64,000 nt of DNA from NCBI GenBank assembly GCA_034509925.1, contig CM067530.1, positions 8,217,501 to 8,281,500 on the forward strand, written 5' to 3'. Numbering within the stretch: position 1 is the first letter of the stretch; every line of letters starts with the position of its first letter. Origin of the DNA: Hirudinaria manillensis. Taxonomy: Eukaryota > Annelida > Clitellata > Hirudinida > Hirudinidae. Of this stretch, positions 37,574 through 50,381 are shown in pieces. Below the pieces are notes generated by a model. That model saw only the letters and a program-made list of their open reading frames with translations, ran no database searches and was not told where the DNA came from. Both the position numbers and the translations under genes were made by a program.

Positions 37574-40335
37574 TTTTATTTATTTATTTATTTATTTCTC
37601 AACAAATTGAAGGGTCATCCAATGACCACTAACACAAATTTGAATAAGTACAGCAGATTGTGCGTAAATAAAGTGCAGAAGCAAGCTTAAATTGATAGGT
37701 ATTTGTTAAAGTCAGTAGTCGAGATGTAAGATTTAAATCGGGATAATGTTGAGGAGTTTATTACATCAAGGGGTAAGGAGTTCCAGGGCTTGATGATCCG
37801 GTTGGTGAAAAAGTTCTGCCTGTGACTGGTGAGACACTTCTCTTGGCGTAGACGAAGGGGATGACCACGGGTTCTGGAGGCTAGAAACGTAGGGAACTCT
37901 GGAATCTTGCATATAGTATGGCCGTGGATTATTTTGTAGCATAAGCATAAGTCACAGATGAGACGACGATGTTCGAGTGTTTTGAGTCCGAGTTGTTTTA
38001 ATCGATTAGGGTAGGGCAGAGCTCTGAGACCAGGAATCATTCTTGTGAAGTATTTTTGCACCTTTTCTATTTTCGTTGTAAGCTGTTTGGTGTGTGGGTT
38101 CCATATTGGGGAGCAGTATTCGAGAATCGGCCGGACGAAGGAGCAGTATGCTTTGGTTAAAATGTTTTTGTTCTTGGTGCGAAAGCATTTGGAAATCAAA
38201 CGTAACCTCACAAATGCTTTGTGGACAATATTGCTGATGTGTGCCTTGTAAGTAAGTTTGTCGTCGATGAGGACTCCGAGATCCCGGGTAGTTTCTAATA
38301 GAGGTACTGTTTGTGATGCAATTGTATAATGTCTTGGTGGAGTCCTGGTACGAGCTGACCTGACAGAGATTTGGATGCATTTCTCCGGAGCAAGCTGTAG
38401 TTGCCACCTATTGCTCCATGACACCAACTTATCAATAGCAGACTGCAGGGAGGAACTTTGAGTGAGTGGTGATGCTGAGTACAGTTTGATATCGTCAGCA
38501 AATAGTTTTGATTTGACGTAGTTATCGTTAAGCGTATCGGTAACATCGTTAATATATGTAAGGAAAAATGTAGGTCCGAGCACACTCCCTTGAGGCACGC
38601 CACTAATCACGTCCATTTCATTGGAAAGGTGGCCATTAATTTTTACTGCCTGGGTTCGGTTGGATAAGAAAGCTTGAAGCCATAAAAGTAGATTGCCTGA
38701 GATGCCATAGGCCTGAAGTTTAGATAGCAGCTTTAGGTGAGACACCTAGTCGAAGGCTTTTCTAAAGTCAAAGTATATTATGTCTGTTCCCTGGTTCATT
38801 GAAGCCGACCAATCATATGTACATTCAATCAGGTTGGAGCACGTAGATCTGGAATTTAAAAAGTCATGCTGTTCAGGTGATATAAGGTTGTTAGCTTGAA
38901 GGTAGTTTAAGATGTCTTTGTTGATCATCCGTTCCATTGCTCGACAGCAGGAGGATGTGAGCGATATTGGTCGGTAGTTACCAGGATCAGAAGTGGCCCC
39001 TTTTTTGTGTACGGGGGTTACATGGGCACATCTCCAATCAAGGGGTAATTCGTGCATATTGAAGGAGAAGTTAAAGATATGGCAGAGTGGCAAATAGAGA
39101 CCAGCAGCGCAGTTTCTGAGGAGAGTGTTAGTGATTCCATCCGGACCAGATGAGAGGGACGGTTTGAGCTTGCGGAGTGTCTGGTATGTGCGATCAGGAG
39201 TGAACATTAATTGATCAATTTTTTTGCTGGTGCGTGGAGACATAGTATGGCATATACCATCATCGATTGTGAAAACACTGCAAAAGTATCTATTGAAAAT
39301 ATTTGCTATTTTATCTGGATCTGATGTGTAGAGTCCATCTTGGGCTTTTAACTCTTGCACTGGGTTATGTGCTGAAAGTTTGTTGTTGATGAAGCGGTAA
39401 AACTGTCCTAAATTGCCGGTCATTGCTAGCCTGCTTTCCTGGATTTCGTGGTGTTCATCTATGACTTTCTTGAGTTTTTTGGAGAAAGCATTGAAAATAA
39501 TTTTGTCTTCGCTTCTTTTGCTTTGATGCCACTTGCGAAAGGCTTTAAGCTTTAGTTTTTGAGCCTTTAGAATGAAGCTGGGGTAGGAGGGCTTGAGTGA
39601 TTTGATAGTGGTGCCGAGTTTGACACGTTCGGGAGCGATGCTATTGATGCCGTTGCTAACAATATCTGTAAACACTCTCCAACGGTCATCAACAGAGAAG
39701 CAGTATTGGAACAACTCATTCCAATTTATGTTGCAAAGGTAGCTGTCTAGATTTTCATAGGCTGATTTAGTTAAGTGTCTGTATCTCAGGTTATGAATTG
39801 TGACTGGTTGGGTTGGAAGATTCACTTTGAAGACAATGGTGTTATGGTCGCTCTGGGAGATTGGTGGCATTATCCTGATGTCTGATATGAAACATGAATC
39901 GTTGGAGAAGAGCAGGTCTAAGATGTTAGATTGTCACGTTGGTGACTGGACAAATTGGTGAAGTCCCATCTCGTCAAATAGGTTGATAAATGTATTATAG
40001 ATTTCATTGTTGGGGTGGGAGTGGCTTTGCCAGTTGACACACGGAAGGTTGAAATCTCCCATGACGCATACCAGTCCAGTACTCCTGCACAGATAGTCCA
40101 AACAGCGGACACTTCTTTTGGCATACTCAACGGAATTTGAATTGAAACCGGTTGGTCTGTAATAGGTAATAACTCGGCAAGTTGAGCAACACGTAAGAAC
40201 ATCAACACAAACGATTTCAATGGATTTGTACTCCAACGGTATGGGTATTTGTCTAACTTTAAGATTTTTCTTTACAAGTAGAGCTACACCTCCACCCCGA
40301 AAGCCCCTGTCGCAACGAAAAGCCTGATATCAAGA
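37574..40335 (-). mobile_element. 5'-truncated CR1/Jockey-like LINE retrotransposon
   Basis: About 2.76 kb, minus orientation, inserted between exact 9-base duplications (gaagaatat). From 5' to 3' it has the C-terminal half of an AP endonuclease (GDFNLPCVNW, later SDHNTIVF), a reverse transcriptase (ADGITNTLL-type region, YRPISLTSS, YFDFRKAFD, GVPQGSVLGP, KLFADDIKLYS) and a C-terminal region with PWNSLPLDVI. The stop is at 37687, followed by a roughly 90-base 3' UTR and an (AAAT)n tail at about 37577-37597. The 5' truncation removes the first part of the endonuclease. One frame runs throughout and is broken only by two in-frame stops, TGA at 39934-39936 and TAG at 38746-38748, so the insertion looks young. 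The clade call rests on motif style; a phylogeny would be needed to separate CR1, L2 and Jockey. Confidence 0.9.
37687..40328 (-). pseudogene. LINE endonuclease-reverse transcriptase ORF (truncated, two stops)
   Basis: A single reading frame from about FRGGGVALLVKK near 40290 to the stop at 37687. The endonuclease residues before FRGGG are absent. The two in-frame stops split it into pieces of about 100, 374 and 352 codons. The YFDFRKAFD motif sits right before the second stop and FADD lies downstream of it, so no active reverse transcriptase can be read from this copy without read-through. Confidence 0.88.
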
Positions 40336-40344
40336 GAAGAATAT
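40336..40344. repeat. Target-site duplication, LINE 5' side
   Basis: gaagaatat, identical to 37565-37573, marks the 5' boundary of the LINE insertion. Confidence 0.75.
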
Positions 40345-41817
40345 CGTAACTCGTGTAGTCTTTGATATAATCTGATTATAATAATCATAAAAGTTTACTA
40401 TTCAGTTAATGATACGAAATTTTCGCGCTATTATAAAAATCGTTTGGAAATAAAAATGTTCAAAAATATTTTGGGTCGCTTGAAAGATCGCTTATATCCA
40501 AAAATGTCAAACATGTTCATTCGGGGCGATCCAAATATCATGTCAAGATTTTCTCTGTGGAAGACCGCTGTTCCAAAAACATCTTTAAGAGAAGACAATC
40601 ATTCAACATAAAACATAAATTGATCATATTTTAGAACGCATGAAATGCAATGAATAGCATAATCAATAATCAAACGAATGTCATCAGACGCATTGTGCAT
40701 CATAATTTCTATTGTTGAAGTAAGGGTTAAGAATAAATCAATATCAATCAAACAACTTCAATGGCGAGCAGATTTTGATTTAATGTCGATTTACTTCGAA
40801 GACTCAAAACAAACTTTTTAATTCAATAAACAGTTAAGAAGCAATTTTATAATATTTATAATTGAGTTAGCCAGTTACTTTAAACTTCACTCGCAAATTC
40901 TAAATTGTAAATTCTTGTGTGTGATGGTTTTGTTGGTCCCAAGTATTTATTACATTTTAGGATTATAAATCAATCGTAATTTTAAGGCAAAAATTTTAGG
41001 TCACAGATTCTTCCAATCCATCGGTCTTAGAATGAAAACGTAAACATCTTAAGTACCGCAGGCCCTCTTGCGAGGGTCAGAAAAACAGCTTAATGTTTTA
41101 TGGGGAACGTCATAAAATGTTTTTTAATTGCATTATTAGAAATCCTAACTCGCCCAGAAGCATATAATTCCATTAAGATATTTCGTTAAATATTTGATTA
41201 AATATTAAAAAAATTTTTAAAATTACTTTTTTTATTCAAATCAGAAAGACTTTAATCATTTGCTATCAAGGTGTCATTTTAGCAATTGGATTTGATCTTT
41301 AGATTACGTTCTAAGGAGAAACTCAGTCTAGTTTTGCGACTGACCTCAACTGGTATTCGGTATTAGTTAGCAATCAATATTGTTGTAGAAAGTCTCGGTT
41401 CATCAAGATAATCCACCAAATAAAATGTACACCCTTATATAATCAAATCCAAATTAAGGAAGATGTTATTACTAAAAATCGGTTTTTCTTTCTCTTTCCA
41501 CTGACTTGACGATGTCAAATAGCCAGATCTGGCATGTATGCAAATCAGTTCCAAAGAAAGCCTAGGTTGAAAACATAGATAAATTAATACTAAGTGTGTA
41601 GATTATAATAATATTGGTTAGTATTATATCAGTTGCTTCATGCTTACATCTTTGCAAAAAAAATCTCATTACACCCGCAATTTTATTGATCCGAAGTATT
41701 TTCTTTGCAGAAAGCATTTATAATTGGCCACAGCTGAATGAGAAAGCCTACAGTCATAATTACATCTTAACTTAATATGGTTGATGATACTATTACTATT
41801 ATCGATAACAATAATAG

Positions 41818-41852
<35 letters not shown>

Positions 41853-43108
41853 TCATTAATAACATTACTGGTTTATTTTCTTTTCGAAAATATGTTTCAT
41901 CTTCTCACTGTATTACAGGTAAATCACTTAATTTGTCATTTCCTGCATTAAGAATTAAAGTCTTGTCCATGTATGGAACTATTTGGTAAAGATCCATTTT
42001 AGTGACCAAATTATTTATTTACTTGTTGTTGAAAACTTGATTCAATATCTCTATGGAAGAATTATGAGGGCTTTACCTTCTAATTGCAAACTAAGAGAAG
42101 TGCAAATACAATTTGTGAAATACTTCATCTATTATTTTATTTTACATTTATCCAAGTCTTTTCAATGCATTCTCTGAGACACTTAATTTTTTTAAGGCAC
42201 TTAAATCTACCAAATGCGTGGCCCTATCCCAGGGCTTCTCTAACGTTTGACTCTGGGTTGCAAAAGCGAAACAAACACAAGTTATAACAGATATTAACAA
42301 CAGGGCCAATCTGCACTCGTACTTATTTAGTAAAATATGTTTTTAAAAATACCTTTCATATCGTTATTATATCACTGGAAACATATTCCTGCTGATCAAA
42401 GTTATCAATTTATAATTTTATGACATCATGACAACTCTGCGTGCGATCGAACATTGATAAGACACAGGTGCCATTCAACAGATATGAATTGAGCATTGAG
42501 GTGCATTATAGTAAATAAATAAATTCATTTTTTAAACTGAAAAGTTATTTAATCCATAATATTTGTAATGGTTAACGTTTTATAATGGTTTTATTGTATT
42601 AATGCCAATCACAGCTTACCATTAAGACACACAGTGAAAGATTGTAAAAATTTGTCCTCCCAATATAAAAACTGCAAAGTGTGGTTTTGATATGATATCT
42701 TTAAGTAATGTCAATAATAATACTATGCTTTGATTTAAAAGTATTGAATTAATACTGCATTGAAAATCATCTTGCCTTCAATCCGATGGAAAGTATTTCA
42801 ACTTTTGACTGTTGATGTCATTAGAAACATTTAACTGCCATTAACTCCATGAAAATAGTTTGTTTTAAAGTTTTTAATGGAGGCCAGAAATGAGCATCGG
42901 AAAGAAAACGAACATGTTCTTATAAACTTGTGCACTCCCAGAGTGATTGTATAAGATCTGGAATATTTATTCCAAATCGGAACAATTATAAATGGGTTGT
43001 TAAAAACATATAATCAAATGATTACCTCCGCTTGTGGTCTAATATATCCGGGTAACACAGCCTAGTCATAAATACCCAAATAAAAAATTTTTTAAAACAA
43101 ATTATTTA
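40345..43108. other. Intergenic region between LINE and the metalloproteinase array
   Basis: AT-rich with no supported gene. It has an (AAT)n tract at about 41810-41851. A phrase at 42222-42260 (cagggcttctctaacg...) recalls hAT-type transposon ends but has no partner. Short open frames are unsupported. Confidence 0.5.
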
Positions 43109-46100
43109 CTAAATGAAATTATTCCATGATGATTTATAACATACGTTTGCCGTCAATAAAACAAATTTTTTTCTGCTTATGCATTCTTTTTCTAGACAGA
43201 GCTGCAAAACTGAGTTAATTAAGAAAAAACTCACTAAGAAGAATCAAAAGGAGAGTAAATATACCATATCTTTTCCACAATTGGCACCATCAGGGACATA
43301 ATTGAGGTCATCATTGTTGAGGTAAAACAAAACTGAACTGCAATTCCAAGGGCCAGCTCTCGTGAGTTTCCGACTTATGAAGCGTCTGTACAATCTGTCG
43401 TTTATCGTGTCGTTGGTATGGCATATCAATTTTCCACATGTTACATCTCTGCATTGCATTGGGGGGGAGTAAGAGTCACAATAGCAGTCTAAAGAGGCAA
43501 TTGTATCAAACAAAAAAAAGTGCAAATAGGTATTTACTTCTTCTTACACTTAAAGTATGTCATATAATTGTTTGGATCATGTCCACAATTAAAAAATTCA
43601 TTGCCAATTTGATTGTAACTGTAACATAAAGCAGAGGATGATCGAACTTCCATCCCATAAACAAAAGAACAAGATTTATCTCTTGAAATGCATTCTCCTT
43701 TGTAGCAATAATTATCACCCTGTAATAATTATCACCAAAACTTACCTTAATTTATCCACAAAAACAACAAAATGCATTCCACAGAAACACAATAAATAGT
43801 AAACTTTAAAATCACCTCGCAGGATATCGCAGTGTTAAACCAGAAATCTTCAGGGCAGAGGTTTGAGATCCCATCACAAAATTCTTGGAAGTCACACTCC
43901 CCTCTTGAAGACCTGCAGAGCACACCAGCTCTTTTGATCTGCTCAGACAAATAAAAATTAAATTAAAAATTAATTAATTAAAAAATTAATTAATTAAGTG
44001 CTGTTTTAAAATATAAAAAATATAATATAAAATATATTTTACAATATAAAAATACAAAAATCAAATATGAATTCTAAGCATGCTTTATTTAAAGGTCTCA
44101 ATAAATTCTAATTAATCAGCATTTCACCTTGCAATTGGGGATGTCACAGCACATACCTTGGGCACACGACTTGCGAGGGATGAGCATGCACGTCTTATTG
44201 TCACAACAATTTTCATTGCAGAGCTTGAAAATTAAATCAACTGTCTTGTCGTTACAATGGTCAAGAATGTGCCAAAACTAAAAAAATTGTGGAGAACATT
44301 TGTTTTGCAAAATTGAGTTTTCAGTAGTGAAAACTGTGATGTAAGAAAATGGCAAAATTGACCGCATCCGAAAATATTATTTACCTAAGATTTTCAATAA
44401 AAAACATAACTAATTTAATTTGGGGTTATTAAATTTGAATTAAATTTTCTTTAAAAATAACCAGTTAATGCTTTTACTAAACTCTTATTATTATTATTAT
44501 ATTATTATCATGTGACGACAGAAATAATGAAGGGGAGAGAATTTCTAGAATATATGCCAAAATGATATTATGTTCTCCAGGGTCAAATTTGATGAATTTA
44601 ATGATAACTTAATCAATTACTCAGTCCTCTTGTTCTCAGTTAGAAGTGCTACTAATGTGATTGGATGAGAGTAAAATATCAATAATATTGATGTCACAGG
44701 AACATTTTATCAACTTCGTTTCTCTATCCAACCCCATGAACACTCAATTTCTTATGGTTCTTAATAATTGCTACCTATCCCATGATTTATACATACCAGA
44801 TATATATATACATACTTTAAATATATATATACCAGATATACATACATACTTTAAATATATATGCCAGCAATAACTTGTACATCATTTGTTACACGTGTCA
44901 CATATAATATAATTTTACTATTGGATCTAGAAGTGTAAGATTAACGAAGAAATGGAAACAATATTCAGAAGTCTCACGTCTGATGAAAATCTTCCACAAT
45001 CACACTGTTCCATTGAATCTACAATGCCATCTCCACATACGGATCCAGTAATTCTAGTTCCTCCGTCATACAAACAAGAAGTCCTGCCTTCTTCAATGAA
45101 GCCAACTAGCATAGAAATAGAACAATCTGACCATGAGTATTCTCCATCCCTGTGAAGAAAAGGAGAAAAATGAGAATTTGAACAAGTGATAAAATTATGT
45201 CTGCACAAAAGAGGCAATACTCCAAGATTCTGTTAGATAATGGTAAAAGGCTGGAGTGTTGAGAGCAACAAGTGCCATCATCATGGCTAAGCAGACACTT
45301 GGGAGGACAGACTTTGTCATAACAAAGCTTAAAAATTTGCAGATATCTCAATAGAGGGGAGAGGCTACAGAATCAATTCCCCATCAGAGTTGGCACAAGG
45401 AAAATGGTCGCAGGTTGGTTTACACTTTCAATTCCAGATAGAAATGTCTAGCAGGGAAAGAACAAAGACTATAAGGCAACTAAATTACATGTCCTTCCAA
45501 GGAACAATACCAAGAAACTGTCAATTTATGGAATTAACTTTTATTTAGTGGGATTTTTTGAAAACTAGATTGGTTGGTTAATTTCAAGGATAGGTATCAG
45601 GTCGAAGTTCTTTTATTATCAGTTAAAAAGTTCAAATCAGCCTTTGAAGGAATGCTAAAGCTCAATCCAGGTTGATAAATGACACCTATCATTTTTCAAC
45701 TTTTGCTGGCTCAATCTTGAAATAGCATTTAAAAATTATGATGAAATAGCATAAAATATTATAAAATTAAAACATTACTGATTAATTTTATGTAAAAATT
45801 ATTTATTTAGACCAACTGATTACCTTTTAACTGCCTCCATTATGCAAACATTTGTTGGACAACTGCAATTTTCAAAATCACTATCATGATTAAATCCAAA
45901 CATGTGGCCAAGTTCGTGAGCCAAGGTAGCAGAAACATGAAATCCATCAGGATGTACCTGATTAAGAATCGTCGAATTCAGGAATCAATGAGAAGTCACA
46001 AATGAGAGTCTATGAGTGCACGACTCTTCGTGAATGTAATGCTGAAGATGATGACGACGACGATACGGTGATGATGACAACGATGACTAAATGGTGTCGG

Positions 46101-49037
46101 TGATGATGACAGCCAGACGCTCAGGAAACTTTCGAAAATGATTAACAATAAGTACCAGTGTGCTGATGTAATAACAATGTGAATAAAAGTATGAATTAAC
46201 ATTATGACTTTTTCAAATCTCATGCTCTTGTGTCAATAAATCAACTTTATCATTTGAACTTCAGTTTAAAAAAGAAACATTAATTTGATTTAATTTTTAA
46301 AAAGGTCATTTATCAACAAACCAAAGATTCAGTTGCACTCAAATGAACATGACAAAAGAACTTTCTGGAAAGTTCCACAAATTTCATTGTGCTGACACTT
46401 GCATAAACTATTTATGTAGATTTTAGAAGTTTGGCTGTTGAGTGACATTTTTGAACTAATCGGAATTAAAACCGTTTATGTTGATTTTTAAAACCATTTT
46501 ACATTATTTTATAAAAGCAACATTTTGTCGACTTGTGGTACTACGGGAGATCAAATATTTCAGAAAAAAGTTATAATCTCTTGCAAATAAAGTATGTCTT
46601 TATATATTAAATACTTTGTACACTAAAACTGCTGCAATTTTATTCCACTTTTATTTCCTTTCCTGGTTAAAGATGAATACTTCTATTCAAGCATTATGCA
46701 CCTTTAACATCCAGAACACTACAGAGTCAAACAATAAAATATAAGTGATTGTTCTTGCCTGAATAGCAACATAAGAACTGGATGCAATGCACACAGAGTT
46801 TTCAAAGCCCAAACCGAGAATCTCATTGTTATTGGGAATCCACCTTTTTGATCAATCAACATTTATGTCTTATGTCTTTGTGGTATATGGTATTATGTCT
46901 TTAGTATTAGCTGTTCTCAAGTAACTCAAATCGTTTGCTAACATTAAAAGAACATCGACGTCTCGTGCAGTCCATTTTTCATAGGAGTTGCTTCTATAAG
47001 TTTTAAGCCAATGTTGTATAGAAGCATAAAGTGTTTTGTTGGAAGGCAAGGTATTATTTTCCATTGTTATTATGCCAGTGATCGTAAGTGCCATATTGAG
47101 CTCATGAAACAGCTGCAACAAAATTGCTTTATGACTATTAATTTATATTAAATATTTATTGGTTATTTATCTATTATTAATTAATTATTTATTAATTAAT
47201 TAATGGTATTCATACAAGACTTGCGCCGTTAACGATGTCTATCACTCGCTCGATGGCCTTTTCCTTGTCAAATGACATTAATTCAATCTGAGATTTTAAA
47301 TAAATTGATTTTGAAACAAAGAAAGTGCTTTTATTTTCAATAAATGAGGCTCACGTAAGTGAAGTCAAGAATCAAAAACATTTCGATGATCATCAGTCTT
47401 GTTTCATATAGTTTAAAAGATCTCTAAAGAAATGAGACACAATTCATCAGAAGTTAAGAATATTATAAAAGATTGTATAATGGCAAATAAAATAAAAAAT
47501 ATTTCATTAATAATAGAATGCGTGCATAACAACAGATTTAATTTTTCAAAATCTACCTTTTCTCTCAAATTTGGTTTCTCTATGTTCGGATTAGTGCCGT
47601 TAATGCCTGAACGACAATGAATTCTACATTCACAATGAAAACCTTAATGAATATTGAATGAAATCGGATACCGTCGAAATTCTGCTGTTTCGTACCATTC
47701 TTTTCAATATAAGCATATTTCCACTTATTAGACACCTCTGATGGATAGAGCTCAAACAAAGTATTATTCATCATAACAGAGCCTCTGAAAATGGAATCTA
47801 TCAATACATCGCTTCTGGATTTTAATTTTGTAAGGACTCCACTCAATTGATTTTATGCTTTTTATCTTATTATTATGCTAAAGAATCGAACCTCAACCCA
47901 TTGCAGAGACTGACAGCCACTTTGGAAAATGTATGGCCGATCACGTGACCATGGTAATAACATAGCAAATTGGCCTGAGAGTAAAATTCAAGTGATTGTA
48001 ACCTTTGAATATTAATTATAATAGTCTCTTCTAATTATAAATTTGATGAATTAGTACTAGTTTACAGAAATTCAAATTAGTTATTATTTTGGCAATGAAC
48101 AACACTAAAAATATTGTGTAAACATAATTTCATGAATTTCATTCTCACCTTCTCAAATGTCCTTGAATTAATTTCATTTTCTGTGATTTCAATTTCCAAG
48201 ATGTTACCCGAAGTCAGGAAACTATGAATTGTTATTAAATTAAGACTGACCAGATGTAAGTTTATAACAAGTTTTTTATTGAGCAATGATGGGAATGTCT
48301 TGGTTAATGATGAGGTGAATGACCTTATATTGCTCTCTAAAATACTATAAAAGTTATGTTAACTTATTTCTTTGTAGTTTCAAATGAATAATTCCTCCAC
48401 TGAATTTCAATTGAACTTGGATTTGTGGGAGTGTGCCTCTCTGAAATATTTAGCAATTCAATTGTTGAATATAATTATATTTACAGATATATAATTATGT
48501 ATTCATGGACAGATAAATAAACGAACAAGGAGATTGACAGAAGGAGATATGGATGGTCTTACTTTAATGTCGTGAGGACTACCGTCATCCTTGTAGAAAC
48601 TGATCCGAGCAATGGTGCGCCATGTTTCTGTTTGTGATTAAAATATTAACCTTCTTCAAAATAAATGGTAATCCCGAGCGGCTGTATCCCCTTATTTTCG
48701 CTCAAAACATCGAAACAATCATAGCTCCACACATTTGTATATCATTAACAGTTTTATTTGCATACAATTTCGAACATGTCTATTTTTTTTTGCAATTTCA
48801 TGATATTAATCTTAAGTTAATGAATTTGAATATTATAATTTTATTATTTAATAAAGATTTAGTTGTTCGTCTTTTTTCACGTCCTATGGATGGCAAGGTT
48901 TTTGAAAAAAGCATTTTACAATTGTGACATTTATGTGAAACCTACTTAAAAAACACTCATCTAATAATATAGGAAAAATAAATACCTGAGGATGTACAAA
49001 AATTAAAAAATAGAATGAAGAATTTATTAAGTTCCAT
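43109..49037 (-). CDS. Secreted ADAM-like (reprolysin) metalloproteinase, array copy C
   Basis: Predicted extracellular zinc endopeptidase (M12B) with P-III layout. 18 exons, 630 residues: 49037-48986, 48627-48563, 48440-48364, 48221-48149, 47974-47892, 47784-47672, 47606-47557, 47423-47355, 47287-47216, 47112-46943, 46843-46759, 45957-45824, 45149-44978, 44223-44128, 43938-43816, 43719-43538, 43448-43265, 43201-43109. Exon 1 is a signal peptide (MELNKFFILFFNFCTSS). The propeptide has [10 protein letters not shown] and [11 protein letters not shown]. Furin site REKR lies just before the protease domain. Zinc site HELGHMFGFNHD is intact and the Met-turn is CIMEAV. The disintegrin-like part starts CGDGIVDSMEQCDCG with loop RGECD, then the Cys-rich domain. 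It ends KSSWNNFI with no membrane segment. Oddities: the exon at 46843-46759 uses a GC donor, and the expected propeptide switch Cys is Asp (NFDGI). Confidence 0.88.
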
Positions 49038-50024
49038 GATATTGTGGCGAGAATATTTCTAATGTGTTATTTTGATTGTTTTGAAGTTTTACATATTTGT
49101 GACGTTAAAATCAAAGAAATAATACAAATAATTGCACATCCCTTTACAATACGATCAACTATCGATGCCAATTTCGTAAAATTAATTATTTTCCAATTTC
49201 AATCCCAGAGCTGTTGTGCTAATGCGGTAAAAAAGGCTTTATTCTTCTATTGCAAAACTGTTAATGAAGTGAAAATTAATCTTTGTCATTAAAGACTAAT
49301 CTAATGACATTCGAGCCCCACAAAATTATAATTAATTTTAACTAGCGAATTGCATTTACCGAATGATTTTATTTAACCTTGTTCAATGTTGTCGGTTTCC
49401 TGACAACAGAAGATGGAAATTTGACTTCAGCTTCATTGTAAATCAAATTTTGTTAAAACAAATTTAGCCTTTGCTTTTCTATTCAATACGACATCGGTTG
49501 GATTTGCGATCTCAAATAAAATACAAACCGAGGCAGAGGCGACGTCCAAAAGTCCTGAAGATCCTGATTGCATTTTTAGTTAAAACTTGTCCTTACATAA
49601 ACATTCACTCTATCATATCATATCTGAACTCTTATTCGATTTTACTGGATTCTACTTGGTATCTAACTTTCCATACTTTATTTATTTAACTAAATATATT
49701 TAGTTTAAAACTTAGAATTAAATAACTGAACTGAAATAAAGATTGTATCATTCGTTCTCTAATTGTAGCGCGCTAATAGGATCTCACGAATACTTTAATT
49801 TGTTTCAAGTTGAACGTTTCAAAGTTCGTGCTTTGCATTGATCTTTATTGGTCACAAACAACGCTTAGGTTTAATTCGGTTTTATCCAGCAATCACATTA
49901 GCATTGGTAGTCGAGCATCTAACGATCAGGAGATGAGTTAGAGATGTTGTTACGGGAAACCAGCTGGGCCAGACAATGTTTTTTCCAATTGACTTGACAT
50001 AGATCTAGTTTATAGGTAACGTAG
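49038..50024. other. Spacer between metalloproteinase genes B and C
   Basis: About 1 kb, AT-rich, with no exon-like block. It should hold the promoter of gene C and the 3' UTR of gene B; a minus-strand AATAAA for gene B reads as tttatt at 49844-49849. Confidence 0.5.
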
Positions 50025-50283
50025 TTACAACTGTGTTGAAATAAATGTGGGACAATCTTGTGATTGATTCGGATTTACTTGCGTTTCATAATCGTAACTT
50101 ATCGTCATCAATATTAGCATTTGCAATGTTTTATCGAATAAGCTAACTCTTGGAGATTTGTGCTGGTTGGATAGAATCCATCTGCGATCGACGCATTTTC
50201 TATTGTAGCACATCTGAAATAAGCAAGAGTCAAAGAAATAAATGTTACATTTTAGCAACAATAAACAAAATAAATAAGCACGA

Positions 50284-50381
<98 letters not shown>

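Noticed and set aside
42222-42260. Possible hAT transposon end (cagggcttctctaacg...)
   Set aside because: Only one end is suggestive. I find no inverted partner, no eight-base duplication and no transposase remnant nearby.
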